Notes: generated by a model not told the origin, from the letters alone. Counted from the first letter of the stretch, positions 34,850 to 45,420 are shown. The stretch: 64,000 nt of DNA from Massospora cicadina (GCA_022478985.1 JAKSZP010004190.1:62001-126000), one strand, 5' to 3'. A program made the numbers and translations.

Positions 34850-36253
34850 AGGGGTGGGCCCCCTGGCCCACCAGCCTCTTCCAGGTCCCCACAGGCTTTC
34901 ACAGCAGTGCGGGTATTAGCAGCAATGCTATCAGGGTTTTTGTTAATTTTTGCAGAAATAGTCGTGTTGGCTTTGGCCTTCGCTTTTTGTTTTCCCGACG
35001 TCGGACGAATTTTTTGCGGTGCGGATAAGTTCGGTGCACCGTCAAGTGGGGCAAAAAAAATTTTTTTTGGTTGGGATAGGTCCCAAGTCAGTTTTGACCG
35101 GGGCTTGGGTGCAGCAATTGGGTGAGATCAAATCTCCCATCGGATCCTCAGATTGAGTGGCCCATTTGGCATGGGCCTCCCAATCTGATTGGGTGATGGA
35201 TTCCCGAGTTGCTTCCACCGCGAAGGTCTCCATGTCCTCCTGGCGTTGTGAGTGTGGGATGGTGGTGGTGACCTTGGCCACTTCCTTGGCCACAGTCCTA
35301 TGGGCCTGCTTGGCCTTCTTCCACTCCTGCGGGGAGATGGGCTTTACCAATAGGTAGCAGCCTTGTGCTCCCCATGGGAAAGCCTCCTTGGTGCTTGTGG
35401 TTGGTTCATAGTGCACCTCTCTGCTGGCTATGGCCGCTGAGGGGTGCTCAGGAATGTAATGCCCTCTTTGATGGGGCACATATGTGCCTTATGGCTGAAT
35501 GCATCACAGTGGGTGAAAATGGGGGGTGTGCTGTCCACGGTTACCTGGAATGGGTGGGTGGTGTGCCCTGCGATGTCAATAAAGGTGGAGTGCGGGATCT
35601 GGGTTAGGTCCTTTGCGATCTCCTCAGTTGGGGTCAGAACTGCGATGGCTTTGCCAGTGCACAGGTGTGGCATCAGCGTGAGATGGTGCATTTTGAAAGA
35701 TTGTATTTCGCCATATATGGCGAGACCATCTTTCAGGTGTTGCTCCAAAATGTCACGTTTTACCGTAGTAGGCAAAAAGTCAAACGTGAGGAAAATTTGG
35801 TTTGATTTTGTCCATCTGGTGCATTTAGTTTTGATGACCTGTTGCCCTTCGGGGAGGTCAACCACTATGCGCACCGCTGCAGCCTCATCTGCTGCTATTT
35901 TGCTTTTGAAACCTAGGTCCAGCCAACCGCGTGACATGGAGTGAGGTGCAATGTACACCGCAGTCAGGAAAATTTTGTGTACATCTTCACAAAATTTTTC
36001 CCATAGGGCCGTTTTTGGATATCCAGATACACACGGACTCCAAATCCAACCGATGAAAGTGGCTGGGAATGTAGCGTATTGATGTACTGGTTGCATCATG
36101 CTTGCCACACAAGTATCTCTGGGGAAATTGTGACCGCCAGTTTTTTTGGATTTTTTTTATTCCGCCAGATTCTCCGGGGCGTTTTTGAACGTTAGAGGCT
36201 GCGGGCCTTCCGCCTGCTCCTCTTGCCTTGCTTGCCCAACTGCTCTCAGACAT
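34850..36253 (-). pseudogene. LINE-B ORF1
   Basis: It starts at ATG 36253 (MSESSWASKARGAGGRP), about 94 bp from the 5' end. A central block (36108-35428) reads GWLDLGFKSKIAADEAAAV, SNQIFLTFDFLPTTVKRDIL and HPFQVTVDSTPPIFTHCDAF. The knuckle should be CX2CX4HX4C, but its first Cys is Phe (FTHCDAFSHKAHMC). A basic, Ala/Lys-rich tail follows (35479-35042). Frames change near 36000 and 35450. The same architecture is present in LINE-A and in the HAL elements. Confidence 0.82.
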
Positions 36254-36389
36254 GGGTGCAGACTAATCCCCTCTATGAGATTATCAAACTAGATTTAGTC
36301 TTGAATTGAATGGGTTGCAAAAGTGTTTGCAATGAGAAAGAAAAGTTTTACCCTCATATATTTATATACAATAATTTTATACAATTTGA

Positions 36390-36790
36390 GTTACATGGCA
36401 TCTTCAAGTTAATTAATAAGCTCACATTATATAGCCTAAAGGTTGTGCCAGATTTACTCTAAATCCACTCAGACTAACAGCTTTGCTGTTGCCTTCATGG
36501 CTGATGAGCTGGTTATCCTAAATTTACTTAATAATCTACTTAAAACTCTAACTATTTTTTATTTAGTTTTGGGTAGACAATTTGATAAACTATTTAATAG
36601 TATTGCCAATTCTCACCTACTCACTCAAATGATTGAACCCTATCAGAATGATTAGTTTCAGGTGAGCAGTTTTTTAAATTTGTAGCTAATATTTTCCAAT
36701 TCTCACCCATTTCCCAGATAGATTGAACATATCAGACTCAAAGTTTCAGATGTCAGTCAGTCAGTATCTCAGTAATGTTTTTAATTAAGT
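36390..36790. repeat. dispersed repeat R3, copy 2
   Basis: 'AAGCTCACATTATATAGCC', 'ACTAACAGCTTTGCTGTTGC', 'GGTTATCCTAAATTTAC' and 'TTTCAGATGTCAGTCAGTCA' match the copy at 15.65-16.40 kb in order. Confidence 0.55.
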
Positions 36791-36839
36791 ATATAGAATT
36801 AATGAGATTTCAATTTTTTTATAAAGACACCAAATTTTA

Positions 36840-37660
36840 TTATAAAATTGGGAAAAAAGAATCACCTTTTAGAATGTATTGAAAATTTTTTAAAGGAAAA
36901 AGAAACTGCCCTTGAATATATTTTTGGGAAAAAAGAACCCTTTTTAAAAAAGCACCAAAAATTTTGTAATGATTGAGAAATTATGAATATTAAATAAAAC
37001 CCTTTTAAAGTTGGTGCCATATTCCACCCTGACTTAAAAAATTTTGCTCACAAATGTATATTAGAGATTATATTTTATTAGATCTAAGTGTAAACTATAA
37101 GTTGCTAAGAATATATAATGATGTATCTTTATTATAAATGTTATAATAAGTAGCTTAAAAAGGGCACCAATTTTAAAAAGATTTTATTGATTATTCATAA
37201 TTTTTTGATTACTTCATACTTTTTAATGCCTTTTTCAAAGGAGGATTTTTATTTTACAAAAATAGTATATCTATTTATGTGATAATATTTATAATATATA
37301 CCCTGATTTTTATTTTTATATATAAAATAGTGAGTTTAAAAAACATATAGAGATATTGAGTTTTTTTAAAGTGGTAATATATTTGTTAGGAGACAATATA
37401 TATAATATATACTGATCTTTATTTTTATATAGAAATAGTAAGCTCTTAAAAATATATACAAAGATAGTAATTTTCAAATCAAAACTGGGAAGAAAGTAAG
37501 AAACTCTAAAAAATACTATTTTTTTGGAAATATGAACCGCCTTCAAAAGTTATTTTTGGAAAAAAACCTCCTATAAAAGACATTAAAAAGTATGAAATAA
37601 TTGAGAAATTATGAATACTCAAAAAAATCCTTTTTGAAGTCAGTGCCATCTTAAACTGAT
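36840..37660. repeat. inverted and tandem AT-rich repeat block
   Basis: 'ATTATTCATAATTTTTTGAT' near 37187 has its reverse complement near 37600 ('TTGAGAAATTATGAATACTC'); the arms extend about 60 bp. A similar reverse arm occurs near 36985. Between the arms, two direct units about 110 bp apart share 'ATAATATATAC' and 'TTTATTTTTATATA' (near 37290 and 37405). A related segment lies at 39.52-39.85 kb. Confidence 0.55.
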
Positions 37661-38181
37661 TAATAATCCCCATTTATAATATATGTCACAATTCTGATAT
37701 GACTGGACAATAAGCCCTAATTCATTACAGCAAAATAGGTAGAATTTGCTGAGTCTGATTATAAGTTATGATTATTTTATTGCCTTTAGGATAAGGCAAT
37801 ATTGGGTTGAAAAAGTATATTGGATCACTTCTGAATTGGGCAATAGGGTGATGTTAACAAACAACAAATGATGAGATGTTAACTTATGATGAATATTGAG
37901 TGGATTGCCTCAAACTAGTGCAATTGTAATTTAATAAATGATGAACTCAGCTGTACCAATGAGGATATGTTGGAATGAATAATCTATGCAAAAGGATCAT
38001 TATGAATTGAGGTCACTGAGATATCAGCAAGATGAGAAGATTGAAAGGAGGAGGTTTTTAGTAAGAGAGAGTGGAGCAGTGAGAGTCTGCTGAAAATATT
38101 AAAAGTTAAACAAAGAAGTGTCATCAGAGCAATAGCTCCCATTTATTATATTATATTTATCTTATTTATATTACATGTGTG

Positions 38182-38470
38182 AGGGGGTGGAAGGCGAGTC
38201 GGTAGGGCGTACGGCTACCAACCTGAAGGTTGCGGGTTCGATTCCCGCCCTTCGCACATCAATCGGGGTGCCAGCCGAAGGAAGCTATTGGCGGTTAGTA
38301 GGTATAATAACGTGAAAACCTTACCCATGACGTAACCAGAAAAATCCGAGTCCCGATCCGGAGGTGAAAAAACTTTCTACGACAGAGTTGACCCTGCTCA
38401 GGTTTCATGTCGATACTTTCTCTATTTCGGTAATGTCCGTCCCCTGGTCAGCTTGCCTCGAATAAATAAA
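38182..38470 (+). mobile_element. tRNA-derived SINE (SINE-1) with LINE tail
   Basis: A 289-bp element is flanked by a perfect 15-bp duplication TATATTACATGTGTG (38167-38181 and 38471-38485). The head is tRNA-like: box A-like AGGCGAGTCGG (38192-38202) and a perfect box B GGTTCGATTCC (38235-38245) inside a GCGGG/CCCGC T-arm. After a ~165-bp body it ends GTCCGTCCCCTGGTCAGC, TTGCCTCGAATAAATAAA, the tail of LINE-A, B, C and HAL-1. It has no protein frame. It would be transcribed by polymerase III and reverse transcribed by a LINE enzyme. Confidence 0.88.
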
Positions 38471-38485
38471 TATATTACATGTGTG

Positions 38486-40228
38486 TTGAGGACTGATAAT
38501 CTCCATATCACCTGTTCTATTGCTCAGTGGGCTTGACTCTGCACAAAAACCCTTTGGTGTATTGCAGTAATTACACCAAAATTATAACAATATATATAAT
38601 CATCAATGTATATTCTAAGTTACTTTTAGAATAGAAAATATTTTGTTCATCAATTCCTGTAAATCATGATATTGGGAGTGATGGTTGCAAACTGATGGTT
38701 TGAATCAATTCCTCCATGGTTATAATTATAATTCATATTAATACTGTTCAAATTGTGATAATCAGAGCTCAAACTCAAAGAACAATATGAGAATTATCTG
38801 GTTACCACTTCTATCTTATTTCATAATTTTGACTCAGCAGTAAGACATATATTCCAGTGTATCCTATTCCAACCCTCCCAAGTTGGAATTCTATCTCATT
38901 TCTAATAGCCCCATCCTGTATTCTCATTTTTGTAAGCTCCCTCACCAGATAGGCCAATCTCAATTAAATGACCACTTTCACTTTTTTTATTTAAAATTAT
39001 AAAGTATTTTAGTTGTTTAGTTTGGTTCCAAGGTTTGTCAGCAATCTGTACAGAATTGTGCAGATGTTATAACCTCACTCATCAGATGCTATAAGCTGCA
39101 AACTCAAGGCCCCTGGAAGGTTTGAGGCCATTTTAAGATACCAATGGGCTTTACAATCTTGCTGCACCTCAACCTGGTTGTGGGCACCAGTGGAGATGCC
39201 ATAAGTGCATATTGATGGAAAGAGCATACTCCCTGGGTCCAGACAGGTGGTGAGGCCAACAGAGTATTGGCCACCACATTGGACCTTCACCCAAATTGGC
39301 CAATTCATCAATTCATCGCCAGGCCCTTCTGTTGAAGTATAGGGCAATTAATCCAACTTCAATGGCTGAAAACCTGATACTGGCCTATTCCACCATTCAC
39401 TTGAGGAAACTCTCTTTTGGTGTAAGGTTATATGTATCAGGATGGGCAATCCAGGTATTGGGAACCTGGTTTGTTACATTTTTAGTTTATACTTGGCCCT
39501 AATCCAATATAAGCTCTAATATAAATTGTGAAAAAAGAACTATAAGGCAGGTTGGAATATGGTTCCAACTTTAGAAAAAGGGTTATTGAGTATTCATAAT
39601 TTCTCAATTTTTTCATATTTCTATACCTTTTTTAAAGGAGAATCTTTTTTTCAAATTTTCAAAGTCAGTTTTTCCCAAATTTTTAAAGCCAGTTCTTTTT
39701 CCTAATTTTTTGTTTTTTTTAAAGTTGGTTCTTTTCCCCAATCTTTAAAAATCACTATATATATAGAACTCACTATTTCTTTATAAACATAGAAATTATT
39801 GTATATATTATATTTATATTATCATATAAATAATTGTACCAAAAATAGACAAGCTTGCCACAAATATTTATGAATATTGGGACCACCTTAGGCTATTTTT
39901 CATTTTATTAATTATAAAAAGATAGATAAAAGATATATATATATAATGTAAAATGATATTTAAAGTTTATAGCTGATCTTAATATCATTTTGGGTAAATG
40001 GTTTGTTGTTATTTGGTAATATGATAGGCTTAATAATTTTGAGTAAGCGATAGTGATTTTATCAATTCATTATCTCTATTAGTTTTTGGTAAGCAGTTGT
40101 TAGTTATTTTGTTAAATCTTTAGGCTCACTGGTTTTTGTATAAAGCTAGTGATTGGTTGATGCAAGGGTTTAATTAGTTTTGGTTGTGTGGTTTATGGGT
40201 TTTTAACTAATTTGACAGAACTAATAGA
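38486..40228. other. AT-rich DNA with fragments of repeats, no recognised gene
   Basis: Near 38930-38965 'GTAAGCTCCCTCACCAGATA' and 'GGCCAATCTCAATTAAATGA' look like a decayed LINE/SINE tail 1. At 39075-39347 (minus strand) a 90-codon open frame of unknown origin lies in a less AT-rich patch. The stretch 39.52-39.85 kb is related to the repeat block at 36.84-37.66 kb. Nothing else was recognised. Confidence 0.5.
39075..39347 (-). other. unrecognised 90-codon open frame
   Basis: The frame (start MPYTSTEGPGDELMNWPIW, end LSLQLIASDE) lies in a patch richer in GC than its surroundings. The opposite strand is also partly open (39296-39502). No domain, splice sites or homologue within the window were seen. 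It may be part of an old element. Confidence 0.2.
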
Positions 40229-40240
40229 TTTTACTATGCA

Positions 40241-40596
40241 CTTGTGTGCCAGCTCCCATCATTTTTTCTGAGCATCAACTTGCTCAATATGTTGAGGCAA
40301 TAGACACCGCCAGCCTCATTAACAATTTAAAACCCCCAACTATAAATCCTTATTCCCCATGTCACTGATGCTCCCACCCCAATGCTATCCGCCATGGTCC
40401 ACCAGCTAAAGAGGGCGCCATACAAAAGTTTCCCCAAAGCCTCCTCGCCATCTGATATGGCTTCCTAGGCTGATAACCTAGGGGCTATATTAGAATTTTC
40501 TTTAATTTATATTAATCCCTTTGTTTGGCCCATTTGCGAATAAAGATGCGTGGCAGCTTCCCCTTTTGGGTTGGGCACCACTAGTAAAAAAATAAA
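40241..40596 (+). mobile_element. HAL-2b: 5'-truncated copy of the HAL-2 element
   Basis: It matches the last ~360 bp of the element at 48,895-50,806: 'CACTTGTGTGCCAGCTC', 'GAGCATCAACTTGCTCAATA' and the 3' end TTGGGTTGGGCACCACTAGT followed by A-rich sequence. Flanks TTTTACTATGCA (40229) and TTTTTCTATGCA (40597) form a 12-bp duplication with one mismatch. Truncation at the 5' end is typical of LINE-type retrotransposition. Confidence 0.75.
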
Positions 40597-40608
40597 TTTT
40601 TCTATGCA

Positions 40609-41506
40609 GTTTTCTGTTTGTCTACTTAGACCATTAAGTTTATTTAACGCAAACATATCAATGTAGACTACCAAAAATGATATTAGATTTTAAAAGTTGA
40701 TTTTGAAGTTATTGCTGTAAGTTTGGGGGAGTGCCCCCTCCATTTGAATTGTGGGGTGTTTCCTTTCCCATCCAAGAAGGGACAATAAGGCCAGCAGCCC
40801 CCTCATCTCCCAGTGTGACCTTTGATCATGTGGTTGAAGAGTAGTGGGTCATGGCGTACCTTTTAAGATTCCACACCCAACTCCAGTTCTTAATCCAAAG
40901 AATTAATGAGGAGAATTAAGGGAATTTGTAGCAAGTTGGCAATGAATCAGCATCCACTTGTGACAAAGGTTCCAAATACAATTAAAAGTGGAAAATGTTT
41001 TACTTTAATAGTCACAAGCACAAATCATCAGTAACAAAGTCCAACGGACATGTATTTCCAGTGAGAAAAGTGAAAAGTGTCAAATATTTGGCAAATTTTG
41101 CCAATGACATTGGCCCATTGTTAAATGTTGCATCCAGTTCTAAACCTTCCCTAGAAATACAGGAACTAGGCCCAATGGGTGCATACCTTTGATGAAAAAG
41201 TGTCCAAGATTGAATCTTTGGTAGAACTTGATAATGGCATTGGGCCTTTGTCAAAAGTTTCCATCCGTTTGGAATCTTTCCCAAAAATATCAGAATCCCA
41301 CCTGATGAATCCCGCTTGGTCAAATGGATGCCAAAGCGACAAGGTGCAGGTGGGTGGCTCCAAACCCATTCAAAACCTCTTGGTAACGCCCCTACATGGG
41401 TTGGCCTTGGGAGGTTCCAGTCGCCCATTGGGGGAGATGTCATTACAACAATCATTGGAACTGTGTCAAATTCACAAATTGGGCATCCATAGATGAACTG
41501 ACAGTG
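40609..41506. other. unassigned stretch, possibly gag-like, interrupted by element V
   Basis: A fairly GC-balanced segment. On the plus strand, frames near 40800-41500 include a coiled-coil-like LQFLIQRINEEN (with stops around it) and two related blocks near 41068 and 41206 (ANDIGPLLNVASSSKPS and LDNGIGPLSKVSIRLES). On the minus strand the same DNA is open for about 165 codons. It may be the 5' part of the plus-strand element IV, separated by later insertions, but there is no diagnostic motif. Confidence 0.3.
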
Positions 41507-41972
41507 TGTTGCCTTCTCACCAATACAGGTTAAATCACTAAGTTGGTTGCTTAGATTACACCACTTAGCAATGGAACGGCCATTATGATGATCATCAATC
41601 CTTAATAAAAACCAAAATATAATATATGGAGCAATCGCCCCAATTGACACTTGTTAATATAATATAAAATTGCAAAACCTCTCTGTGGACTACTAAAAGA
41701 ACTCCCTCTCTCAGCTCTTTTGCTTAACTCGTATATTAGTATTCTTAGTCAATTATACCCTTCTGCTTAGTAATCTCCAATTATTTCATTTTAAGAGCTA
41801 TCATCAATCTCAAGTTTTGGTGTAATTTCCTTGATTTGCTGAACTATCTATACTACAATTGATTTGACTTGCATCAATAAAGTTTACACTTAATCTCAAG
41901 GCTCGCCTCGACTCTAAATTACAATCTTCCAGAATATATAGTTTATCATCCAGTCATATCAATTTCTTGACA
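41507..41972 (-). repeat. 3' LTR of element V
   Basis: It begins TGTTGCCTTCTCACC and ends TTCTTGACA. It shares long phrases with the other LTR, for example 'GCCCCAATTGACACTT', 'AAAACCTCTCTG.GGACTACT' and 'TATAGTTTATCATCCAGTCA'. Confidence 0.9.
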
Positions 41973-43000
41973 TTACCCCCTTTAACTGTACAATAAGCTC
42001 CTATTGATTGTATGCTCAGAGGAACTTTGCGTGAACTCAGCTGATAATCTGACCACACCACAGGCTCCTTAATGGTGTAGACATCAATACCAGTCTTCAT
42101 GATTATTTCAAACAGCCCAGTCCAAAGGTTAGCAAGCTTGTTCTTCCGTCCGTCCATGTTGGTCATGGAACAAGACATGGTCTCCTACAGCAAGCTGCAG
42201 GAGCCCGCTACGTCTACTCTGGTCAGCTGCCTGATCATGAATCCTCTTAGCCAAGCTGGTCAAGTATGCTTCCATTTTTAGTTTGATCAACATCGTTAGA
42301 TTGGTCAAATAATGCTGCGGCTCCACGCTGCCAGTGACTTTCACACATGAGGAAAGAATGGAAGGTAAAGCCGGATTTCTACCATAGAGCAGTTGTAAAG
42401 GACTCTTGCCAGTGGAAAAATGGTAGCTGATATTATATGCAAAGACAGTTGTGGGTAAGAGGGTACTCCATTCAGAGGGTCAATCGTTCACAAGCTTGCA
42501 GAGTATGTTTACCAATGTTACGTTGACCCATTCCACCATTACATTTGATTCTGGATGGTAGGGTGTCGTCACAATCCCAGGGATTACCACCAGTTTATTC
42601 AACTTGGTCAGGATATGCAAAGTGAAATTAGTTCCATTGTCCATTAGGATGAACTGCTGACAGCCATGTCGCTGTATGACACACTCCATAATAAACTTGG
42701 TGTTGGTGACCGCCCCAAACCATTAATCGCCCTTGCTTCCACCCATCTTGTTAAATAATCAATCGCTACAATTATGTACTTAGATTGATTCGAGACAGTT
42801 AGCAAAGGCCCAACCACATCAGGAGAGATGTTATGACATGCGAACTGGGGCTTAACCAGCAGGTATGTGGTCTTCTTGTGGAAAGGTTTCTCCACTTGAC
42901 ACTGATGGCAACAGCTAACCTTCTCCAGCACGTCATAATGCATGCTCTCCCAAAAGTAGCGGGGTCATAAGAACTCCAAAGTTTTCTGCAACCTACCATG
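41954..43000 (-). pseudogene. pol: integrase of element V
   Basis: A zinc-binding end (CCHQCQVEKPFHKKT, near 42900) is followed by the core: ISPDVVGPLLTVSNQSKYI, FILMDNGTNFT and YHPESNVMVEWVN, which keep the D, D and E positions. The C-terminal module reads KLANLWTGLFEIIMKTGI (GPY/F-like, near 42135). The frame ends at 41954, 19 bases inside the 3' LTR. Confidence 0.85.
41973..41986 (-). other. polypurine tract of element V
   Basis: On the minus strand AAAGGGGGTAA abuts the 3' LTR. It is translated as KGGNV at the end of the integrase frame. Confidence 0.75.
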
Positions 43001-43079
43001 CCCTACTGCCCAATGTGCATCCAAGATAATCACTGGCCTATCAGAGGGTTTAGAAAATCAGCGTCAATTTTCCAATATG

Positions 43080-44530
43080 CTTAATATAGTTCCCAATCGT
43101 GTAAGAAGGTATCCTGTTTAAGCTCAGCCAGTACTTTGATCACTTGCGGTGGCTCATCATGGTATTTGCCCACCACCATCTTCCCATACATAATGTCTGC
43201 CAAATCCGCAGTAATGGCGACCGTTAGTAGCCATGAAAAACAGTCTTCATTTTGATGTTTTGCTCCCAGCTGGTGTACAATCTCAAAATCATACGCTTGG
43301 AGCTTCAATGCCCATTGCTTGAGCCATCCTTCAGGTTCATGGAGGATTTTGACAATGCAAAGATTCATGATCTGTTACCACTTAGAATTTCGCCCCTTGG
43401 AGGTATACGCAAAACTTTTTATATGCATATATCAACGCTAAGCACTCCCACTCAATCACAGTGCAATTCCTTTCATGACAGTTTAAGCTTCAGTAAAAAA
43501 TGTGACAGGGTGCCCTACGCCATCATCATTCTTCTGAGATAATACTGCCCCATGGCGGAAAGTGATGCATCTGTTTGCACTATGAACTGTTTTTCAAAGT
43601 TGGGATATTGCAAATGGCTGCACTTGCCAATGCAGTTCATAAGACATCAAAAGTGTTTTGGCATTGTTCCTTTCAGTCAAAGGTGGCATTTTTCTTCAAC
43701 AACTCAAAGAGCTGTTCCCCAATACAACTGAAGTTAGGAATGGACCGCTAGTAGTAACTGACCATCCCCAAAATACTTGGATATCTCGTTTATTACCTGG
43801 CTGGATCATCTTGCTTATATCTTCCACCTTCACCGACTGCAGTTTAAGCCCTTTTGAGTCCACCACAAACCCAAGGTATACCAATTGCTCTTTGAAAAAA
43901 ATAACACTTCTGAGGCTTGATCTTGATATTAGCGTCAGCAAGTCAGCGGAACACTTGTTCCAAGTGGTCAAGACGTTCCATAAACGTCTGCAAGAACACA
44001 TTAATATCATTGAGATAAACTAAAACGCAGGACAGTTTCAAATCATCCAGATCATATCCATATAACGCTGGAACGTAGCTGAGGCATTGCACAAACCCTG
44101 TGTCATACATGTAGGATGGAACAACCCCTTCAAGGTGATTATAGCGCATTTCTCGCTTTCCACCTCTGGAAATTAAATATGTCAACACATTGTTACCAAA
44201 TCCATGGCATAAAATTAATTAGCCCCTCCAAGTCAACCTAACACATTGTCAATCCACAGAAGGGGTAGGAATCTTTCTTTATAATGCTATTGAGCTTTCC
44301 ATATTCAATGACCACCAAGTTGGTGCCAACTTTTTTTCTTAACAATAGGCACTGGTGATGCCCACGGGCTCTTAGATGGCTCTAACATCCCTTGTTCAAC
44401 TGATTTGTCTACCTCATTAAAGACAACCTCTTCTGCCACTTTTGAGCACCGAATAGGCCGTGAACAAGTGGTATGGTAATCTCCCATCTTTACCCAATGC
44501 ACCACCCTTTGTGAACACCCCAAATCGTGG
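43080..44530 (-). pseudogene. pol: reverse transcriptase and RNase H of element V
   Basis: RT begins with VVHWVKMGDYHTTCSRPIRC and MLEPSKSPWASPVPIVKKK (44523-44305). The catalytic box is CVLVYLNDINVF (44017-44006), so the first Asp of YLDD has become Asn. RNase H follows (about 43560-43250), and its end reads WLKQWALKLQAYDFEIVHQL and NEDCFSWLLT, typical of the RNase H-integrase junction. Frames change repeatedly. Confidence 0.85.
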
Positions 44531-44694
44531 TCAACAGAAAAAATATCTCAGTATTTTCAAATAGGGCCATCGCCCTATCTTTCTGTTCCTCCAACAATCC
44601 AGTTAGAGCTTCCCTCAGAACCACTGCCATTACACAGAATGAGAATTTTACCAGCAGACCAAGGTCCTCCACAATCCAAAGTTGTAAATATGGT

Positions 44695-44950
44695 GAATCT
44701 CAGCAATAGGGGTCAATTGTAAATAAGCTGCCACTTGGTGCCTTTGGACTTTCATAACCTACTTCTGCAGGTTTGCTATCAGCACCTTCACTTCCCCTTG
44801 CCCTGTTAGCAATAACCCAAGAGCCACATGAGGTTTGATCCGGGATTGCTGGTAGGGCCCCATAATCTCCCCATATAAACCTTCTGGGATGTCAACTTCA
44901 AGCTCAATCCTTAATATGACCTGATGCCCAGATGGTATGCTTATTGTGCT
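44695..44950 (-). pseudogene. dUTPase-like domain of element V pol
   Basis: Of the three in this window this one is most like dUTPase. ISIPSGHQVILRIELEVDIP corresponds to the family's 'v.IPPG....vpTGi.v.iP', LYGEIMGP to 'yyG.i.pRSG', and GEVKVLIANLQ to motif 4. The catalytic loop of motif 3 (GVIDxDY) is GLLLTGQ here, so the Asp is absent. Motif 5 (glycine-rich, C-terminal) was not seen. It lies between protease and RT as in elements II and III, and contains one in-frame stop. Confidence 0.7.
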
Positions 44951-45164
44951 CGCAGCTCATACCGGAATACCTTTGTACTTGTAGTTCTATTTGGGGAAAG
45001 CTCTGGTCCTCCACTTCATCTGATGATATTGGACAGGAATCACCCCATCGCTATATGCCAAGTTGATCTGGCTGGAGTGGATTGGGTCCTTCAGGACTCC
45101 ACTAGAGTTAAAGTAAAATGAGGATCTGCTGTCCCAAGATATTAATGGTTTCTTCCACCATATT

Positions 45165-45420
45165 GACCACAGCCCCAAATTGACGCATGAACGCAGCACC
45201 AATCAACATGTCATAGTTATTATTGGGAAGAACCACCGATAGAGTGGAAGCCCTAAATGAACCAAATCTCAGAGGTAACACGCTGTAAGCTTCTTAGGAA
45301 ACTGTGCTATGTGCAACTGCAGTCCCATACACTACTCTGTGTTCCATATCAGGCTTCAACGGAAGCTTAGCCATGAGCAGGTGGATATTATATTAACTGG
45401 AGCACCAGTTTAATAATAGC
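45165..45420 (-). pseudogene. pro: aspartic protease of element V, damaged
   Basis: The active-site region reads TGAPVNIIS (45409-45383), but the Asp before it is destroyed by a one-base change of frame. The C-terminal part, NNNYDMLIGAAFMRQFGAVV (near 45230-45170), corresponds to the YDLLLGTQFL stretch of the element III protease. Confidence 0.75.

Larger units (their letters stand above)
31077..36347 (-). mobile_element. LINE-B, full-length non-LTR retrotransposon
   Basis: A 5271-bp element on the minus strand is flanked by a perfect 16-bp duplication TTACCCTCATATATTT (31061-31076 and 36348-36363). It has a ~94-bp 5' leader, ORF1, ORF2 (endonuclease, RT, Cys/His C-terminus) and a tail reading GTCCGTCCCATGGTCGTCC then AATAAATTTA. 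The target was the right terminus of the mariner. It is the best preserved LINE here, although ORF2 has a few frameshifts and stops. It is closely related to LINE-C. Confidence 0.95.
36364..38166. other. AT-rich DNA with repeats, no gene
   Basis: It holds an R3 copy (36.39-36.79 kb) and a self-complementary, partly tandem AT-rich block (36.84-37.66 kb). The remainder up to the SINE has no open frame or recognised feature. Confidence 0.6.

Noticed and set aside
35444..35944. A 166-codon plus-strand gene at 35.4-35.9 kb
   Set aside because: It is the complement of LINE-B ORF1, whose minus-strand sequence aligns with LINE-A and the HAL elements.
38182..38260. A functional tRNA gene at 38.2 kb
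   Set aside because: Box A, box B and T-arm are good, but the anticodon arm and acceptor stem do not pair well, and the unit continues into a SINE body and LINE tail with a target duplication.
41012..41650. A 212-codon minus-strand gene
   Set aside because: The frame crosses the edge of the element V LTR at 41507, so it is a composite of two unrelated sequences.
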